In this document: piece after piece, positions 36,804-47,206 of the stretch
How the letters are laid out: each line of letters starts with the position of its first letter
Numbering within the stretch: position 1 is the first letter of the stretch
Assembly (NCBI GenBank): GCA_964035575.1
Contig: OZ037919.1
Location: 930,001-994,000 of the forward strand
From: Rhynchopus sp. YZ270_cl-10
Taxonomy: Eukaryota > Euglenozoa > Diplonemea > Diplonemida > Diplonemidae
DNA: 64,000 nt
Reading direction: 5' to 3'
The notes under the pieces: model-generated
Databases searched by the model: none
Told to the model about the DNA's origin: nothing
The model's input: only the letters and a program-made list of their open reading frames with translations
Position numbers and translations under genes: made by a program

Positions 36804-39800
36804 AAAAAAACACCGAACACACTTCGGCGAGTCGTGAGCAAGATCGAGGTGGCGTCTGTGAGGGAAAAGGCACGAGGAGTGCTGCTGCCAGGGAGACAAG
36901 TTGGGGTGGCGGTGGACGGTGGACTGGAAGCGGCGACAATGGTTGTGGCAGCATACGCAAAACGACACCAGGGGAGCGACAAAGTGATCGTACAGATTGA
37001 CTACGAGAACGCATTCAACAGCATCTTTCGCAAGACTTTTCTGGAAGCCACAAGGAAATATCTCCCGTCCATTTCACCGTGGGTCGAATGGTGCTACAAC
37101 TCCCACACCGGGCTAGTGTATGGTGACGAGATGATCCCATCCACCAGAGGCGCGCAGCAAGGCGACCCCGCAGGGCCCCTACTCTTCTCCCTGGGGATCA
37201 AAGCACTGACAGACGAAGTGCGTGCAGTCCAGGGCATCGACTGTAGCATCTGGTACCTCGATGATGGGACGATCATGGGGAACCCAGAGGCGGTGGCTCG
37301 AGCGCTGGAGTTAGTGAGGACACGCAGTGCGGAGCTGGGGCTGAAGGTGAAGCTGTCAAAGTGTGAAGTCATCGCCCTAGGACAGCAGACTCCGTTGGAC
37401 CTGGACAGAGCTGGCCTCCCCGTGTGCAGCCACACCACTGACTTGGCGGAGACTTGCTCAGCCTGTGAAGGAAAAGTGATGAGCGTGAAGTATGGAGGCT
37501 TTGCGTTCCTGGGGGCGCCAATCGGGGACGACGAGTACTGCGAAGCGTACATGGAGAAGAAGGTGGAGGAATTCGCGGTGCAACTGCGTCTGCTGCAGAA
37601 GGTGTCTGACTCGCAGGCTGGACTGACATTACTCCGTCAGTGCGAGGGGTTTGCACGCATGGTTTTCTACATGAGAGCCATTGGTCACGCGTGCACCCAC
37701 AAGTACCTCAGCCAGTACGACAAGGAGGTAGACGCTGCCCTGGCCGCGCTTTTTGGTGATGAGGATGGAGGCCTGCCGGAAGAAGCACGGAGACAGGCCG
37801 CACTGCCATGTAGGGTAGGGGGCATGGGCGTGCGCCGCATCCGCGACCACTGGACTGCAGCAGCCATGGGAGCAAGGAGCGGCCTGCACCAACTGTGCAC
37901 CGAACTGGACCCCAGCTTCACCTGGGACGCCGAAGGATGGGAACGGACGGCAACGCTGTACAACGAGCAAGTGGCTGAAGGTGCTAGGATTGACCCCAAG
38001 CTGCAGCCAGCCGTCCCCCTGCGTCAACGTGATCTGTCTGCAGGGATCCTGGAGGAACAATTGCGGGACCTCTTCGTCAAGGGTGATGCGTACGACAAGG
38101 CGCGTCTCAATTCTCTGGCCCTCCCCCAAGCAGGGTCCTGGCTTACTGCACCCCCCACCTGGGAGCACTACATCCCTCCGATTGCATTCAAGGCCGCAGC
38201 CAGACTCCGCCTCCACCTCCCCATATACGCGGAGGGTGTCTCATGCAGGCAATGCAACCAGCCCATGGACACCAGGGGGGACCACATCTTCGCCTGCAGA
38301 ATGGGTGGGCATCGTATACTGCGACATAACTCAGTACGCGATTATGTGTATGGAGCAGCAAATGAGGCAGGTCTGAGCCCCATCCTGGAACCCAACCACC
38401 TCATCCTGGGCAACAACAAGCCCGCTGACATTCTGCTGTCCACAGGGGTCGGGGAGTCGAGAGGACGAGCTATCGATGTGACTGTGTGGACGCCGACGTC
38501 AGCGTCGATGGTGCAGGGTGCCGCAGTCGCGAAGGGGTACGCGGCGACGAAGGCGGAAACTGCCAAGAGGAAGAAGCATGGTGACGCGTGTGCGGCGGAG
38601 CGGCTGGCGTTCACACCCTTCGCCCTGGAGACCACAGGAGGTCTGGGACCCGCGGCGGCGTCGATATGGCAGCAGATGCTCCGTTTCGCAGCGGACAGGA
38701 AGCTTGGGAACAGAGTGGAGATGTCACAGAGGTGGAATTGGGGGCTAGGGACGACGCTGCAGCGACAGATCGGGAAGGCCGCGACGGATCGAGGGTCTCT
38801 GACTGGTTGCCTGAGGGGTCCTCTGCGAGAGCGTGTGGACTTAGATCCCACCGTCGACCCGGAAGAGGGGGACTTGATACGCTTGCCCCCCGACCATCTA
38901 CCTAACCTGGAAGTGACAGACGACCACCAGGGAGACATCAGGGTGAGTGCGGAGGAGGAGCCAGAGACAGGCAACGAGAAGGAAACGGCGCCAGAGACAG
39001 CAGCACAGGACCCAACCCCCCACAGCGAACTGGAGGCCAACTTGGTGAAGTGGGGGCTGTCCCGACCGCAGGTGCCCGTGCCGTTCCGAGTAGGAGACTG
39101 TGCGTTCGACGCAGTGTGCTGGTCAGTGCGGAGCTGGAAGGTGGTGACATCGTCGACCCTTCGGTCCCTGGCGGTGGAGAGAGTGAAGAGAGATGCTGAC
39201 CTGGCGAGAAATGCGATGCCCGACCTCGCGACCTGGGTGCGATGGATGAGCCTGGCAGGGAACAGGGATCGCAGGTCGTGGGCGGACCAGACAGCACTGG
39301 CGGGTCTGGCACGGGCTTTGCAGGTAGTCATTGTGGCGGTCGTGTCATCGGACTCTAAGGTGCACATCCATAGACCAGCCAGCAAGTCGAACGGGGCCGT
39401 AGCAGTGCTGCACACAGGAGCTCACGAGGCTGGCCACTTCTCGCCGTTATGCATGACAGACAACACGTTTGCATATCTGCGAAGCCTTGCCCCCGACACC
39501 CCCCTTCCAGAGATGCAGTGCCACAGCACCGGAGCGCTGTCACGGATGGAGGAGCGCCCGGGGAGACAGGGGGAATTGCTCACGTGCGAAAACTGCGCAC
39601 TCATCACCGAATGTAGTGTCCCCCACTGGTTTTGTAGTTCCTGCGAGCGCACATGGTGTGAGGGATGTGGGAGCGCCAACGCAAAGTGTGTGCTGAGGGC
39701 AAAGCCAGTTCAGCCAGTTCAGCCAGTTCAGCCGACAACATCGCAGACAGTGGGAGGTAGCTACTACAACAGCAACCCAGCTCCCCCACAGGACGCGGCA

Positions 39801-40418
39801 ACGGAGGTGAAGGAGGAGGTTATGGATGAGGAGGATTCCGCCGACTGCGCCGACCACGACACCACCATGGACAACAACACCGCAACCGCAGCAGAATCCT
39901 TCGTCTGGGGGCCATCAGAGCAGAGCTACAACACCACACCAACAGCTCTGACTGGTGACCACCACTTGGGTTCAGCGAAGACTGGTGGATGGACGGCTAA
40001 GTCCCACGCGGAAAGAAGGACGAAGCTGACCACCCTTGGGACTTCGCGGCGGGCGCAGGGGAACCACACTCGTCGCTCCGGTGTAGTGGAGGACAGGTCT
40101 GCGGAGACCACAGCAAGGCGGCCTTCTCCCCCTATCTCGCGAGGGTCGGATGTGGAGGCGAAAGGGTTAGTCCCACACAGCCAGAAGGAAGGGGACAGGG
40201 TGCCGAGAAATGTCGAAGAGTGGGCGGACTGCTTCTTCCCCAGGGGAGGGACCAGGCGAGAGGGAATGACTCCCTTGGCACCGGAGGTGGCGTACGAGGC
40301 GCTGGACGCGTGGTGGGATCAGCGGGAGGAGCTGGGGCGCGTCGGAGGACGGCAGACGAGTCAGTACGGGGCGCTTAGGGCGGTCCTGGTGCTGATGATG
40401 GAGGCGACCTTCAAATAG
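36804..40418 (+). CDS. LINE ORF fragment: reverse transcriptase, restriction-like endonuclease, OTU protease, zinc finger
   Basis: Open from the insertion junction; about 1200 codons, no host start codon. Numbering from nt 36834: RT motif A VIVQIDYENAF (Asp 56), motif B GAQQGDPAGPLL (about 107), motif C WYLDDG (141-144); the fingers are missing by truncation. A CCHC-type knuckle CRQCNQPMDTRGDHIFAC starts near 471, and a PD-(D/E)XK nuclease signature follows (KPADILL about 529, IDVTVW about 547). An OTU-like cysteine protease follows: GDCAFDAVCW (Cys 756) and EAGHFSPLC (His 868). A Cys cluster from 918 (CENCALITEC...CSSCERTWCEGC) resembles a B-box or treble-clef finger. The tail is acidic and low complexity (VQPVQPVQP). 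The domain set recalls Dualen/RandI-type LINEs, which are reported to carry a restriction-like nuclease and a protease; an APE domain, if any, would be in the lost 5' part. Looks intact downstream of the truncation. Confidence 0.85.
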   Translation, partial: KKTPNTLRRVVSKIEVASVREKARGVLLPGRQVGVAVDGGLEAATMVVAAYAKRHQGSDKVIVQIDYENAFNSIFRKTFLEATRKYLPSISPWVEWCYNSHTGLVYGDEMIPSTRGAQQGDPAGPLLFSLGIKALTDEVRAVQGIDCSIWYLDDGTIMGNPEAVARALELVRTRSAELGLKVKLSKCEVIALGQQTPLDLDRAGLPVCSHTTDLAETCSACEGKVMSVKYGGFAFLGAPIGDDEYCEAYMEKKVEEFAVQLRLLQKVSDSQAGLTLLRQCEGFARMVFYMRAIGHACTHKYLSQYDKEVDAALAALFGDEDGGLPEEARRQAALPCRVGGMGVRRIRDHWTAAAMGARSGLHQLCTELDPSFTWDAEGWERTATLYNEQVAEGARIDPKLQPAVPLRQRDLSAGILEEQLRDLFVKGDAYDKARLNSLALPQAGSWLTAPPTWEHYIPPIAFKAAARLRLHLPIYAEGVSCRQCNQPMDTRGDHIFACRMGGHRILRHNSVRDYVYGAANEAGLSPILEPNHLILGNNKPADILLSTGVGESRGRAIDVTVWTPTSASMVQGAAVAKGYAATKAETAKRKKHGDACAAERLAFTPFALETTGGLGPAAASIWQQMLRFAADRKLGNRVEMSQRWNWGLGTTLQRQIGKAATDRGSLTGCLRGPLRERVDLDPTVDPEEGDLIRLPPDHLPNLEVTDDHQGDIRVSAEEEPETGNEKETAPETAAQDPTPHSELEANLVKWGLSRPQVPVPFRVGDCAFDAVCWSVRSWKVVTSSTLRSLAVERVKRDADLARNAMPDLATWVRWMSLAGNRDRRSWADQTALAGLARALQVVIVAVVSSDSKVHIHRPASKSNGAVAVLHTGAHEAGHFSPLCMTDNTFAYLRSLAPDTPLPEMQCHSTGALSRMEERPGRQGELLTCENCALITECSVPHWFCSSCERTWCEGCGSANAKCVLRAKPVQPVQPVQPTTSQTVGGSYYNSNPAPPQDAATEVKEEVMDEEDSADCADHDTTMDNNTATAAESFVWGPSEQSYNTTPTALTGDHHLGSAKTGGWTAKSHAERRTKLTTLGTSRRAQGNHTRRSGVVEDRSAETTARRPSPPISRGSDVEAKGLVPHSQKEGDRVPRNVEEWADCFFPRGGTRREGMTPLAPEVAYEALDAWWDQREELGRVGGRQTSQYGALRAVLVLMMEATFK

Positions 40419-41265
40419 AAGGGCCTCGCGATTGGTTGTGATTGTGGTTTATGTGGGCACTGTTGCCCTTCCCTTCTCTGTTATTTTCCCCCACCCCAAC
40501 TTTTGTGTGTAGCAACACCTGTTTAGTTCCCTGTTTCCTTTTTACCCCCAACCCCTCCCATTAGATACATGTGTGTAATCCCCCTGGTGTCAAGCCCCTT
40601 GTATGTAAATTCCAAATCTTCCCCCTCACAGAAAACGTCAGGAGTAAGCCAAGGAGGCGGTTTGTCTGTGGGCGTCGGCCTAGGAGTAAGCGACGGAGAT
40701 TTTTTCCCCCACCCCATCCCCTACGAGTTCCATGGGGGGTCGCTACTGGCGTTAATCATCCAAACAAAAAAGACTACAAGAGACAAAACAAAAGTAACAA
40801 GAAAGGAACTTCGTATTGTAAAAAGAAAGCCCCATCCCGCCCCTTCCTCCCCTCCAGAACCAGCTGGGCACCAATACTGGAAATACAGCAAAACCACACA
40901 GACTGGACAGTCTATATTCACCCCTGCCTCTCCCGTGTTAATGTTCACCCCTCCTTTATCCCAAATTGTCATAGAGCTAAATATAGTTGTATGCCTCGCT
41001 TCGCTCGGCAAACAACGATACATAATAGGGCGACATGCTGATGACAAATATCTCCCTTGTTTAATTCACTTTTGTGCCTCGTTCTAACTAAACCGGCACA
41101 TGTACTGATTGTAAGACTTTTGGCCCTCGCTTCGCTCGGACCAAGCGCCTTTCATGTGCATTATAAACGTACCCCCCTTGCCCTGTCCAGTTTGATGTGG
41201 AACAAAAAAAAGTCGAGCCTAGGGCTAAGTTGAACAACACCAAAAAAAAAAAAAAAAAAAAAAAA
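36811..41265 (+). mobile_element. 5'-truncated non-LTR retrotransposon (LINE) with poly-A tail
   Basis: About 4.45 kb. It begins in the middle of the reverse transcriptase coding region, continues through one long ORF and an about 820-bp 3' UTR (40419-41241), and ends in 24 A (41242-41265). The flanks match the uninterrupted copy of the host repeat, so the insertion point is the A-run after CGCGCAATAAAATG. Truncation at the 5' end plus a 3' poly-A is the usual result of target-primed reverse transcription. CTCGCTTCGCTCG words occur twice in the 3' UTR (about 40995 and 41127). Confidence 0.85.
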
Positions 41266-41480
41266 TCGAGCAAAAAGTCCAAAATTTTAATTAGTTAAAG
41301 GCGGGCCACATGAATTACCACATTTCGTGACAGCCACTGATATGCACATATTAAAAAAAAGTTTTTTTTTCTTTCCCGTACAAACAAACTGAACGCTAGA
41401 TCTTATTTTTGTTTTAGTGCTACTCTCGAGGACCTTTTTGGCCACAGAAGAGAAAATAGTGGCTGAGAGCTTCTTTCATT

Positions 41481-41528
41481 CAGTGCCTGCGTTCCAGAGG
41501 ACGTTTGCACTATCAACTTCACTTCATT
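41481..41528 (+). repeat. Dispersed repeat near 48 bp (partner 46271-46316)
   Basis: CAGTGCCTGCGTTCCAGAGG, then ACGTTTGCACTATCAACTTC. The partner differs by one substitution and a missing base or two. Confidence 0.75.
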
Positions 41529-42026
41529 TTGCATGACAACGCCTCCCCATCCCCCACCCCCTGTAAATACTGCCACTTTTCAGTGTGGTTGCTTCCTCAA
41601 TAAAAAGATGAGAGTGCCTTTTATGGCACTCATACTAAGCGCGACCTTTTCTTTACCGGTCATTGTACCAAGGTACACTTTCAGTGCTTTTTTTTTTGTA
41701 TTTTCACCAGATTTTTCCTGAAATTTGGTGGGGTTTAGTGTTATATAAACTCCTCTTTTACGCTATAATCTGCCGGGCAAAGACAAGCTGTTGTTTCTCG
41801 CTTGTCGTCGCCCCAACAAATCTAATCACAGATCACCCTTCATAGATACTATCATGATTGGTGTTGTCTGTAGTCTTGACCGAATTCCTCTAAAGTGTCG
41901 TCTCCACTAGCGGCGTTCTGACACTTCCACGCTCTTCTAATTTTGCATCAGTCCCCTCCACCCTCCCTGCTCTCTTGTCAACTATCGTTAAGCCAAGAGG
42001 TGGGTTTCTTTTTACACATCCTCCCG

Positions 42027-42112
42027 TTGTTGGCCGCAGCTAGGGTACTCATGCTCCGCGGGGGGGTGGCATTGTACGTGGGTCAGTTGGAGGTGCTTGC
42101 ATTAATAAGTAC
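42027..42112 (+). repeat. Dispersed repeat, copy 2 of 3
   Basis: TTGTTGGCCGCAG and GGGTCAGTTGGAGGTGCTTG. It ends 8 bp before the tandem array. Confidence 0.7.
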
Positions 42113-42120
42113 CATATTTT

Positions 42121-45100
42121 CCCAACCTTCCTGTATACACGCGTCAGCAACCAATACAGGTAGTGTATTGAAATGATTCTGGGGGGGGGTAAGGGGTCTA
42201 ATTTTAATTTCGTCGATTTTGAGAAAAATTTTGGCCAAAAATGGGCCCCACGTATAAGGAACCGGGCTCATATTTCTCAAAATTTAAGTGGTCAAAAAAT
42301 TGTCCAATTTTCCGAAATGACCCCACCGCTGCACGGGCGGAGCCCAAAAATGCAAATAAGCCACTTTTTGGTTTCATTGAAATGATGCGGCTGACACTGA
42401 GGAATTATGGTTTACGGCGTCCCACTGAGGGGGCGAACCCTTTTTAATTTTTCCCAACCTTCCTGTATACACGCGTCAGCAACCAATACAGGTAGTGTAT
42501 TGAAATGATTCTGGGGGGGGGTAAGGGGTCTAATTTTAATTTCGTCGATTTTGAGAAAAATTTTGGCCAAAAATGGGCCCCACGTATAAGGAACCGGGCT
42601 CATATTTCTCAAAATTTAAGTGGTCAAAAAATTGTCCAATTTTCCGAAATGACCCCACCGCTGCACGGGCGGAGCCCAAAAATGCAAATAAGCCACTTTT
42701 TCCCAACCTTCCTGTATACACGCGTCAGCAACCAATACAGGTAGTGTATTGAAATGATTCTGGGGGGGGGTAAGGGGTCTAATTTTAATTTCGTCGATTT
42801 TGAGAAAAATTTTGGCCAAAAATGGGCCCCACGTATAAGGAACCGGGCTCATATTTCTCAAAATTTAAGTGGTCAAAAAATTGTCCAATTTTCCGAAATG
42901 ACCCCACCGCTGCACGGGCGGAGCCCAAAAATGCAAATAAGCCACTTTTTGGTTTCATTGAAATGATGCGGCTGACACTGAGGAATTATGGTTTACGGCG
43001 TCCCACTGAGGGGGCGAACCCTTTTTAATTTTTCCCAACCTTCCTGTATACACGCGTCAGCAACCAATACAGGTAGTGTATTGAAATGATTCTGGGGGGG
43101 GGTAAGGGGTCTAATTTTAATTTCGTCGATTTTGAGAAAAATTTTGGCCAAAAATGGGCCCCACGTATAAGGAACCGGGCTCATATTTCTCAAAATTTAA
43201 GTGGTCAAAAAATTGTCCAATTTTCCGAAATGACCCCACCGCTGCACGGGCGGAGCCCAAAAATGCAAATAAGCCACTTTTTCCCAACCTTCCTGTATAC
43301 ACGCGTCAGCAACCAATACAGGTAGTGTATTGAAATGATTCTGGGGGGGGGTAAGGGGTCTAATTTTAATTTCGTCGATTTTGAGAAAAATTTTGGCCAA
43401 AAATGGGCCCCACGTATAAGGAACCGGGCTCATATTTCTCAAAATTTAAGTGGTCAAAAAATTGTCCAATTTTCCGAAATGACCCCACCGCTGCACGGGC
43501 GGAGCCCAAAAATGCAAATAAGCCACTTTTTGGTTTCATTGAAATGATGCGGCTGACACTGAGGAATTATGGTTTACGGCGTCCCACTGAGGGGGCGAAC
43601 CCTTTTTAATTTTTCCCAACCTTCCTGTATACACGCGTCAGCAACCAATACAGGTAGTGTATTGAAATGATTCTGGGGGGGGGTAAGGGGTCTAATTTTA
43701 ATTTCGTCGATTTTGAGAAAAATTTTGGCCAAAAATGGGCCCCACGTATAAGGAACCGGGCTCATATTTCTCAAAATTTAAGTGGTCAAAAAATTGTCCA
43801 ATTTTCCGAAATGACCCCACCGCTGCACGGGCGGAGCCCAAAAATGCAAATAAGCCACTTTTTCCCAACCTTCCTGTATACACGCGTCAGCAACCAATAC
43901 AGGTAGTGTATTGAAATGATTCTGGGGGGGGGTAAGGGGTCTAATTTTAATTTCGTCGATTTTGAGAAAAATTTTGGCCAAAAATGGGCCCCACGTATAA
44001 GGAACCGGGCTCATATTTCTCAAAATTTAAGTGGTCAAAAAATTGTCCAATTTTCCGAAATGACCCCACCGCTGCACGGGCGGAGCCCAAAAATGCAAAT
44101 AAGCCACTTTTTCCCAACCTTCCTGTATACACGCGTCAGCAACCAATACAGGTAGTGTATTGAAATGATTCTGGGGGGGGGTAAGGGGTCTAATTTTAAT
44201 TTCGTCGATTTTGAGAAAAATTTTGGCCAAAAATGGGCCCCACGTATAAGGAACCGGGCTCATATTTCTCAAAATTTAAGTGGTCAAAAAATTGTCCAAT
44301 TTTCCGAAATGACCCCACCGCTGCACGGGCGGAGCCCAAAAATGCAAATAAGCCACTTTTTGGTTTCATTGAAATGATGCGGCTGACACTGAGGAAGTAT
44401 GGTTTACGGCGTCCCACTGAGGGGGCGAACCCTTTTTAATTTTTCCCAACCTTCCTGTATACACGCGTCAGCAACCAATACAGGTAGTGTATTGAAATGA
44501 TTCTGGGGGGGGGTAAGGGGTCTAATTTTAATTTCGTCGATTTTGAGAAAAATTTTGGCCAAAAATGGGCCCCACGTATAAGGAACCGGGCTCATATTTC
44601 TCAAAATTTAAGTGGTCAAAAAATTGTCCAATTTTCCGAAATGACCCCACCGCTGTACGGGCGGAGCCCAAAAATGCAAATAAGCCACTTTTTGGTTTCA
44701 TTGAAATGATGCGGCTGACACTGAGGAATTATGGTTTACGGCGTCCCACTGAGGGGGCGAACCCTTTTTAATTTTTCCCAACCTTCCTGTATACACGCGT
44801 CAGCAACCAATACAGGTAGTGTATTGAAATGATTCTGGGGGGGGGTAAGGGGTCTAATTTTAATTTCGTCGATTTTGAGAAAAATTTTGGCCAAAAATGG
44901 GCCCCACGTATAAGGAACCGGGCTCATATTTCTCAAAATTTAAGTGGTCAAAAAATTGTCCAATTTTCCGAAATGACCCCACCGCTGCACGGGCGGAGCC
45001 CAAAAATGCAAATAAGCCACTTTTTCCCAACCTTCCTGTATACACGCGTCAGCAACCAATACAGGTAGTGTATTGAAATGATTCTGGGGGGGGGTAAGGG

Positions 45101-45357
45101 GTCTAATTTTAATTTCGTCGATTTTGAGAAAAATTTTGGCCAAAAATGGGCCCCACGTATAAGGAACCGGGCTCATATTTCTCAAAATTTAAGTGGTCAA
45201 AAAATTGTCCAATTTTCCGAAATGACCCCACCGCTGCACGGGCGGAGCCCAAAAATGCAAATAAGCCACTTTTTGGTTTCATTGAAATGATGCGGCTGAC
45301 ACTGAGGAATTATGGTTTACGGCGTCCCATTGAGGGGGCGAACCCTTTTTAATTTTT
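42121..45357 (+). repeat. Tandem array of 11 units in two lengths, 332 (L) and 249 (S) bp
   Basis: Unit starts (CCCAACCTTCCTGTATACAC): 42121, 42453, 42702, 43034, 43283, 43615, 43864, 44113, 44445, 44777, 45026. The order is L S L S L S S L L S L. S lacks 83 bp found in L (from GGTTTCATTGAAATGATGCG to CCTTTTTAATTT), bounded by TTTTT on both sides. Across 3.2 kb I see only three single-base differences between units (in units 8, 9 and 11). Each unit has a C-rich/G-rich block (GGGGGGGG) and the word GGGCCCCACGTATAAG. Units are open on both strands in several frames; I do not treat these as genes. Confidence 0.95.
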
Positions 45358-45936
45358 TGTTCTCTTGAAATGTGTAATTTCATGTTTTCGCGAAAAAAAT
45401 ACGAACTGATCCTACAAGGGTTGAAGGAAGGTGTGTGGAAAACAATAATAACAAGAACAACTAATTGCTAAGAAAAAAAATGGGGTGTGCTGTGGATAAC
45501 TCCGCGCGATTTTCGAAACCACCATAGCATCCTGGCGATTTTCTGGAGGTGCTGATGTGACGATGCCTGGTGCGATCGACGACGTGTTGTCGTCTGTGCA
45601 TTATGTGTTCCTTCGGCACTGCTCTGATGACGACGACGATGCGTGGGAGCCTGTGGACGACTACGAGCTGGAACATGCCGAGGCCGCCCGAGCGAATGGT
45701 TATCGAGCCTGCCGAGACTACGTCCAATAACGCGATCGAGCAGATGGTGCTGGACGAAGAGGACAGCCCCACTGTTTAAAAGTTTCAGATGCAGGCATCC
45801 CAGTGGGTCCAGCGTACGAAGAGCGTTTTAGCATACCTGCAGAAGAGCAGAATGCTGGCGTGTTGTAGATTATATTTTTTTCAGAGTGGAGTTCCACAGC
45901 ACACCCGGTTTTTTTTCCGATAGCAATTACTTGTTT
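45358..45936 (+). mobile_element. Right flank of the array: repeat element copy A (copy B 51569-52235)
   Basis: Continues from the last array unit: TTGTTCTCTTGAAATGTGTA, GGGTTGAAGGAAGGTGTGTG, ACTCCGCGCGATTTTCGAAA, up to CGATAGCAATTACTTGTTTT. Copy B has the same order, preceded by a single partial array unit. So the array looks like an internal amplification inside one copy of a larger element. Confidence 0.75.
45563..45730 (+). CDS. Short acidic ORF within repeat element
   Basis: 55 codons from ATG: begins MPGAIDDVLSSVHYVF, with an acidic run CSDDDDDAWEPVDDYELEHA, ending CRDYVQ. The corresponding stretch of copy B (about 51900-52080) keeps the DDEWEAVDDNELEHA-like part. Looks like the remnant of a protein end carried by the element. 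Family not recognised. Confidence 0.3.
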   Translation: MPGAIDDVLSSVHYVFLRHCSDDDDDAWEPVDDYELEHAEAARANGYRACRDYVQ

Positions 45937-47206
45937 TTTTTTGAAATGAATAATGTGCGTGCATGAGAGGCATACAAACATGCGTCTCTCAACTTTTTTT
46001 TCTTACAGTCTCTCTCTATCAGGGCTTTATATTGTTCCTGAGTTATAGTCCCCCCGGGACGATTTACGTCTATATCTTGTAAGTACATCGCCTTCGGGCG
46101 ACATTGAGTACAGATCCTGCACTAGCAGGTGATTGTCGACACAACACAAAAATGTGAGGCAATCATTTTTTTGTTGTCCCCCCTTCCCGGTCACTGTATA
46201 CCTGCTTACAGCTTCCCTGTAAACCTCACCCAAGCGCAACACTCCGGGGTTCGATAACCCGCGGAGTGTCAGTGCCTGCGTCCCAGAGGCGTTTGCACTA
46301 TCAACTTCACTTTTTTTTTCTGTGGAAAAACTCAGCGAAATTATAACTTGTGATCCCGCACCCCTCTCAGTTAATTTCGACCAGTTTTCTTTTGTACTGT
46401 TTATTGTTTGGTTTACGTTCTTTTCATTCCCCACGACGTCACTTGTCATCCCTACCCTTCCCCTCCCCTCCCCTCCTGAGGGCCCCTTCCCCACAGGTTT
46501 CATCCGCCGTACTTCAGCTCACTTCGCTTTAACTCTTTGATACCGGTAGGCCCGTCACGGGCTGGCGTCAATTGAGTTCGTCGACTGTGCGTTTGGTACG
46601 TTGTGTACGTGCGTAAAGTTTGAACTGATTTCTCTTCGTGTTCTGCCTCTTGGAGAGTGGGCACGAGGAGGTTCTGTACCCCTGAAAGACGTCACATTTT
46701 CCTCTCTCCCACTGAAGGGAACTGATTCACTCTTTTTATGTCTCTTAGCCTTTAGGAGCATTCAAAACAAACATAGTGGAGCGCGCTCTAGGGTGGCTAC
46801 ACTAATGCAACCAAGTTTTCAAAAAAAAAACAAAAACAAAAACAAAAACAAAAAAAAAAATTGATATTCTTTTCATGCTGGCTTTCACGCTGACATATTT
46901 CCCCCGCAACTTCCACTGTCGAGGGTTTTGTATTTTGACGTCACATTTTTTTTTTTTTTGCAACTGACACGCTGGAGAGGCCCTGGCCAAACATGGAGTG
47001 CTAGACGCCACAGATAGATCAGAGACCCCATCTGATATGTTTTTCATTTTATGTGCGTGTGAAATATGCAACTACACGCACTCAGCTACATCCCGCACTC
47101 AGGGATCGCCTTTGCTCGATAATTAACACACTCCTCTTTCTCTCTTTTTCAACCCACTTTCTTTCAGAAGTGCTATCATTCGTTTCTGCATTTTATTGTA
47201 CTGATA
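45937..47206. other. Intergenic, repeats only
   Basis: Contains a hairpin (46242-46269, ACACTCCGGGGTTCGATAAC pairing with GTTATC...GGAGTGT-type sequence), the second copy of the 48-bp repeat (46271-46316), a CCCCTCCCCTCC tract and AAAAAC repeats (about 46820-46860). No gene is supported. Confidence 0.55.
46271..46316 (+). repeat. Dispersed repeat near 48 bp (partner 41481-41528)
   Basis: CAGTGCCTGCGTCCCAGAGG, then CGTTTGCACTATCAACTTCA. It directly follows the 46242-46269 hairpin. Confidence 0.7.

Larger units (their letters stand above)
35701..41345. mobile_element. Segment bounded by 33-bp inverted repeats, containing a LINE
   Basis: The 33 nt at 35701-35733 (GCATATCAGTGGCTGTCACG...) are the exact reverse complement of 41313-41345 by eye. 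CAGTGG at the tip resembles hAT-type ends, but no transposase is seen. The interior has an older repeat in two copies (about 35760-36030 and about 36600-36810 continuing at 41266-41311), the second split by the LINE. It may be one large non-autonomous DNA element or two copies whose inner ends were lost. Confidence 0.65.
41346..42120. other. Intergenic between elements
   Basis: AT-rich. It holds one copy of a roughly 48-bp repeat (41481-41528, partner at 46271-46316), a GTACCAAGGTACACTT motif (41663) and copy 2 of the three-member repeat (42027-42112) directly before the tandem array. No gene seen. Confidence 0.6.

Noticed and set aside
40569-41087. ORFs of 156 and 172 codons in the LINE 3' UTR
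   Set aside because: Two overlapping frames of low complexity, downstream of the LINE stop and before its poly-A.
42083-45352. Dozens of 60-81 codon ORFs on both strands in the tandem array
   Set aside because: Identical copies of repeat sequence with no start-context or coding signature; treated as repeat.
42121-45357. CRISPR-like array
   Set aside because: Whole units are identical with no unique spacers, unit length is 249-332 bp, and the genome is eukaryotic.
46230-46275. tRNA suggested by GGGGTTCGATAACC
   Set aside because: Only a lone hairpin; no acceptor stem, D-arm or anticodon arm around it.
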